DNA of 58,746 nucleotides from an uncultured Roseburia sp. GTDB lineage: Bacteria; Bacillota; Clostridia; Lachnospirales; Lachnospiraceae. Where the stretch lies: contig CAMUHN010000011.1 of the NCBI GenBank assembly GCA_947088675.1, forward strand, positions 1 through 58,746, read 5' to 3'. The position numbers and the translations under genes are program-made. Below are positions 56,667 through 58,746 of the stretch, one piece after another (position 1 is the first letter of the stretch; each line of letters begins with the position of its first letter). The notes below the pieces were generated by a model. That model was not told where the DNA came from and searched no databases. It saw only the letters and a program-made list of their open reading frames with translations.

Positions 56667-58255
56667 CCTGTAAATCCTCCGACAAACATATTGATACATT
56701 CGTATCCCATCGCCAGATTGATATTCTGCGCGCTTTCAATCCCTGCAGTACTGATTCCTATGACTTCGCCGTACATATTCAGCAGCGCTCCTCCCGAACT
56801 GCCCGGCGATGTGGGCGCGGTAAACTGTATCATATCCACCGTGTCGATTGTGCGGAAGCCGGATATAATTCCATCGGAAACCGAATTAAAAAATCCGAGC
56901 GGACTGCCGATGGCGACTACTTTCTGCCCGCGCACCAACGGTTCTTTTCCGCGGTAGATGGGAAGCGGATGAAGCCGCCGCGGAATGCGGATCACCGCAA
57001 GATCCAAAACGGAATTATATTTAATCAGTTCATCCGTATCGTAAATATTCTCGTCGTCCTCAATCCGGACGGAATAGGAGTACCCCCCGCCGGTAACATG
57101 GTTGTTTGTCAGTATGTAACCCTCTTCTCCGACCATGATCCCGGAACCGGTGCCCATAACCTCGCCTTTTTTATCGCGTATTGCAATCATAACGACAGAG
57201 GAGGCAAGCTGCGCGAGTTCCTCAAATGAAAGTTCTCTTCTTCCTGACAGCGATCCGGCCGGTGCTCCCGACACACCGGAAGATCTCATACTTCCGGAAG
57301 AAGACGGCCTGCGGCTGCCCGCCCCCGATACCCCGGAAGAAGACGGCCTGCGGTTGCCCGCCCCCGATACCCCGGAAGAAGACGGCCACTGGCTCCCCGA
57401 AGTCATGACGGAACTGCGGCCCGACGACGCCTGGCTGCGCCCGGAAGAGGAACGCGTCTCTGAGGAATGCAATCCCGCTTCCTGTACTGCCTTTTGTCTT
57501 GCTTTCTGTTCCCGTTTCGGATGTCGGACGTCTACGCGTATCGGCCTGCGCTCAGAGTTTTCGATCTGCCATCCCGCCGGCAGCACACACGCTCCAAATT
57601 CTCCCAGCACAAACTCTTTTGACAGTCCAAGCCTCTTTAAATCAGCATCCAGATCAGCCTGCGTCTGTAGCAGCAGCACATCGAATCCGAGCAGCGTCAG
57701 AAAATAAAAGAACAGATATTCCTGCTTTCCTGTAATGTTTTCGGCCGCAATCTTTACGGAAAGGCGTTCATTCCACTGCGCGAGCAACCCGTCTGTAATC
57801 CAGTCAAACCAGAAAAGTATTTTAATGATAAAATTTTTTTCTGCCGTTTCATTTGCCGCGGCGCCGCTCATCCACTGCACCAGCACATCGGCGCACGCTT
57901 TCCCCAAAACAGCGCAAAAATCCGGCTGTCCCTCTGTTCTTTTCGTAACGGCGCTGGTTTTGCCGCTCTTGTGCCATTCGCTGTAACTGTTCTGATAATA
58001 TTCCGTGTCCCCGGCCGATTTCATTTCCGGCAGCGCTGAAATACGTCTGTAGCAGCATCTGCCGGTCTGCATAGATGTTCCGAGCGCCTGATCCATCTGT
58101 GCAACCTGATTTTCAATGGTATCGTTTCTGCCCAGCGCACGCACAAAATATACATCCTTGCAGTCTTTGTTAATCCCGCCCCTGATATTCTCAAATGCGG
58201 AAATTGAAAATATTCCCATTACATTATGACGAAATTTTAATATCCGAGTTTGCAT
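56651..58255 (-). CDS. HtrA-like serine protease with YceG-like N-terminal domain
   Basis: 534 aa. Residues 1-~240 are a domain of unknown function; EYLFFYFLTLLGFDVLLLQT (~180-200) closely follows two segments of the neighbouring YceG-like protein. A Ser/Gly/Arg-rich linker (~255-335) contains 13-residue repeats (PSSSGVSGAGNRR). The C-terminal ~190 residues are a trypsin-like domain with triad H386 (LTNNHV), D418 (LDLAV) and S487 (SPGSSGG). No signal peptide and no PDZ domain are seen, so it may act inside the cell, unlike classical HtrA. AAAGGGA lies before the ATG. First gene of the operon to 48690. Confidence 0.88.
   Translation of the reverse strand: MQTRILKFRHNVMGIFSISAFENIRGGINKDCKDVYFVRALGRNDTIENQVAQMDQALGTSMQTGRCCYRRISALPEMKSAGDTEYYQNSYSEWHKSGKTSAVTKRTEGQPDFCAVLGKACADVLVQWMSGAAANETAEKNFIIKILFWFDWITDGLLAQWNERLSVKIAAENITGKQEYLFFYFLTLLGFDVLLLQTQADLDADLKRLGLSKEFVLGEFGACVLPAGWQIENSERRPIRVDVRHPKREQKARQKAVQEAGLHSSETRSSSGRSQASSGRSSVMTSGSQWPSSSGVSGAGNRRPSSSGVSGAGSRRPSSSGSMRSSGVSGAPAGSLSGRRELSFEELAQLASSVVMIAIRDKKGEVMGTGSGIMVGEEGYILTNNHVTGGGYSYSVRIEDDENIYDTDELIKYNSVLDLAVIRIPRRLHPLPIYRGKEPLVRGQKVVAIGSPLGFFNSVSDGIISGFRTIDTVDMIQFTAPTSPGSSGGALLNMYGEVIGISTAGIESAQNINLAMGYECINMFVGGFTGCRKN
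57296..57385. repeat. 39-bp tandem repeat in the protease linker
   Basis: Copies at 57296-57334 and 57335-57373, with a partial third from 57374; period 39 bp and almost no mismatches. In frame it encodes a 13-residue Ser/Gly/Arg unit. Confidence 0.85.
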
Positions 58256-58288
58256 TTTCTCATGTATTCCCTTTCAAAATCTTTTTTT

Positions 58289-58318
58289 ATTATAACATAA
58301 GCGTTTGGGGTTGTGGAA
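58289..58318 (-). promoter_or_regulatory. Possible promoter of the protease / Ter operon
   Basis: Minus strand: perfect -10 TATAAT (58289-58294), 18-bp spacer, weak -35 TTCCAC (58313-58318). The rest of 58319-58495 is A/T-rich with no gene or clear hairpin. Confidence 0.45.
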
Positions 58319-58495
58319 TATAAAAAACCGATTTTTGTTAATATTTTCGTAACTGAAAACAACGGATTTCCGGCAAAAAACATTGTTTCTGTATATTTTA
58401 TGTAAATTTGCAAATAATTTTTATTATTATGTACTGCAATTTTATTAAAATAATCATCTCAAAATCTATTGTTCAAGTTAGCATGAGTTGCCTTT

Positions 58496-58687
58496 TTATA
58501 ATTCCTCAACTTCCAATTTGCTAATATCATTGCCCTTGCGCTCTAACAGATCCATATAGTTCCATGCATCTTCTTCTGTCAAAAAAACCGCTTCCTGCAC
58601 GGTATGTGTAAACATTCCATGCTCTCCTGTTTCTAAATCCCATCCTACCATAAAATCATTGTTAATTCCATGCTTTAATCTATACAT
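58496..58687 (-). CDS. Small protein of unknown function
   Basis: 63 aa, acidic (MYRLKHGINNDFMVGWDLET, EEDAWNYMDLLERKGNDISK). No signal peptide or membrane segment is visible and I do not recognise the family; the pattern of a short beta-rich first half and one helix suggests a small globular protein. AAGGAG lies seven bases from the ATG at 58687 and only one from an ATG two codons upstream, so the shorter start is taken. Its promoter would be near the window edge. Confidence 0.6.
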   Translation of the reverse strand: MYRLKHGINNDFMVGWDLETGEHGMFTHTVQEAVFLTEEDAWNYMDLLERKGNDISKLEVEEL

Positions 58688-58746
58688 TTTCATTCTCCTT
58701 GTATAATGTATTTAGGTTGTTCGAGGGATACCTATAAACCCTTAGA

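Overview
The window looks like a chromosomal segment from a motile, Gram-positive anaerobe of the Lachnospiraceae type (Roseburia / Agathobacter / Eubacterium relatives). This is inferred from the rpmG-secE-nusG-rplK-rplA / rplJ-rplL / rpoB-rpoC order, a secreted GH53 galactanase, the flgM-flgN-flgK-flgL-fliW-csrA-flaG-fliD-fliS flagellar block, sigma-28 type promoters (TAAA/TAAG, N14-16, GCCGATAT-like) and strong AGGAGG ribosome binding sites. Nearly everything is on the minus strand; the two exceptions are a FliD-like gene (14514-15806) and one glycosyltransferase (23914-25068). I saw no tRNA, rRNA, CRISPR, insertion sequence or prophage.

Layout. 1-1920: N-terminal 640 residues of a secreted endo-beta-1,4-galactanase (cut by the window edge) behind a promoter and a LacI-type palindrome. 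1981-2330: repeat-rich spacer. 2396-14077: transcription/translation core (rpoC, rpoB, rplL, rplJ with an L10 leader and attenuator, rplA, rplK, nusG, secE, rpmG). 14514-15806: a lone FliD-like protein, followed by a composite repeat. 16149-36421: a 20-kb island of thirteen glycosyltransferase genes of the CgeB/DUF3880, GT2, GT4, GT8 and GT11 types, interrupted by cysD-cysNC, which make the sulfate donor PAPS. 36714-48552: flagellin and the late flagellar genes. 48690-58255: a tellurite-resistance-like (Ter) operon with an HtrA-like protease, a rhomboid protease, a YceG-type protein, TelA, two TerD proteins and a Ca2+-type P-ATPase. 58496-58687: a small unknown protein.

How the parts may work together. 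The flagellin (319 aa) has a Ser/Thr-rich central segment and lies directly beside the glycosyltransferase island. A sigma-28-like promoter (34027-34054) sits inside that island, in front of its largest gene. I infer that the island decorates the flagellin or another surface protein, perhaps with a sulfated glycan, because cysDNC is present and no PAPS reductase or assimilation gene is visible. FliW, CsrA and a textbook CsrA stem-loop plus Shine-Dalgarno site in the flagellin leader make a complete post-transcriptional flagellin switch. The Ter operon couples calcium-binding TerD proteins with a calcium pump and two proteases; the N-terminal part of the HtrA-like protease resembles a motif repeated twice in its YceG neighbour.

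Two families of short palindromic repeats (a ~57-bp hairpin, five copies, and an ~87-bp GC-rich unit, three copies) are combined as hairpin-unit-hairpin at 2113-2326 and unit-hairpin-unit at 15854-16096, like a REP/BIME system. The hairpin copies sit just downstream of genes and, mostly, of terminators. All family assignments are by eye; no database search was run.
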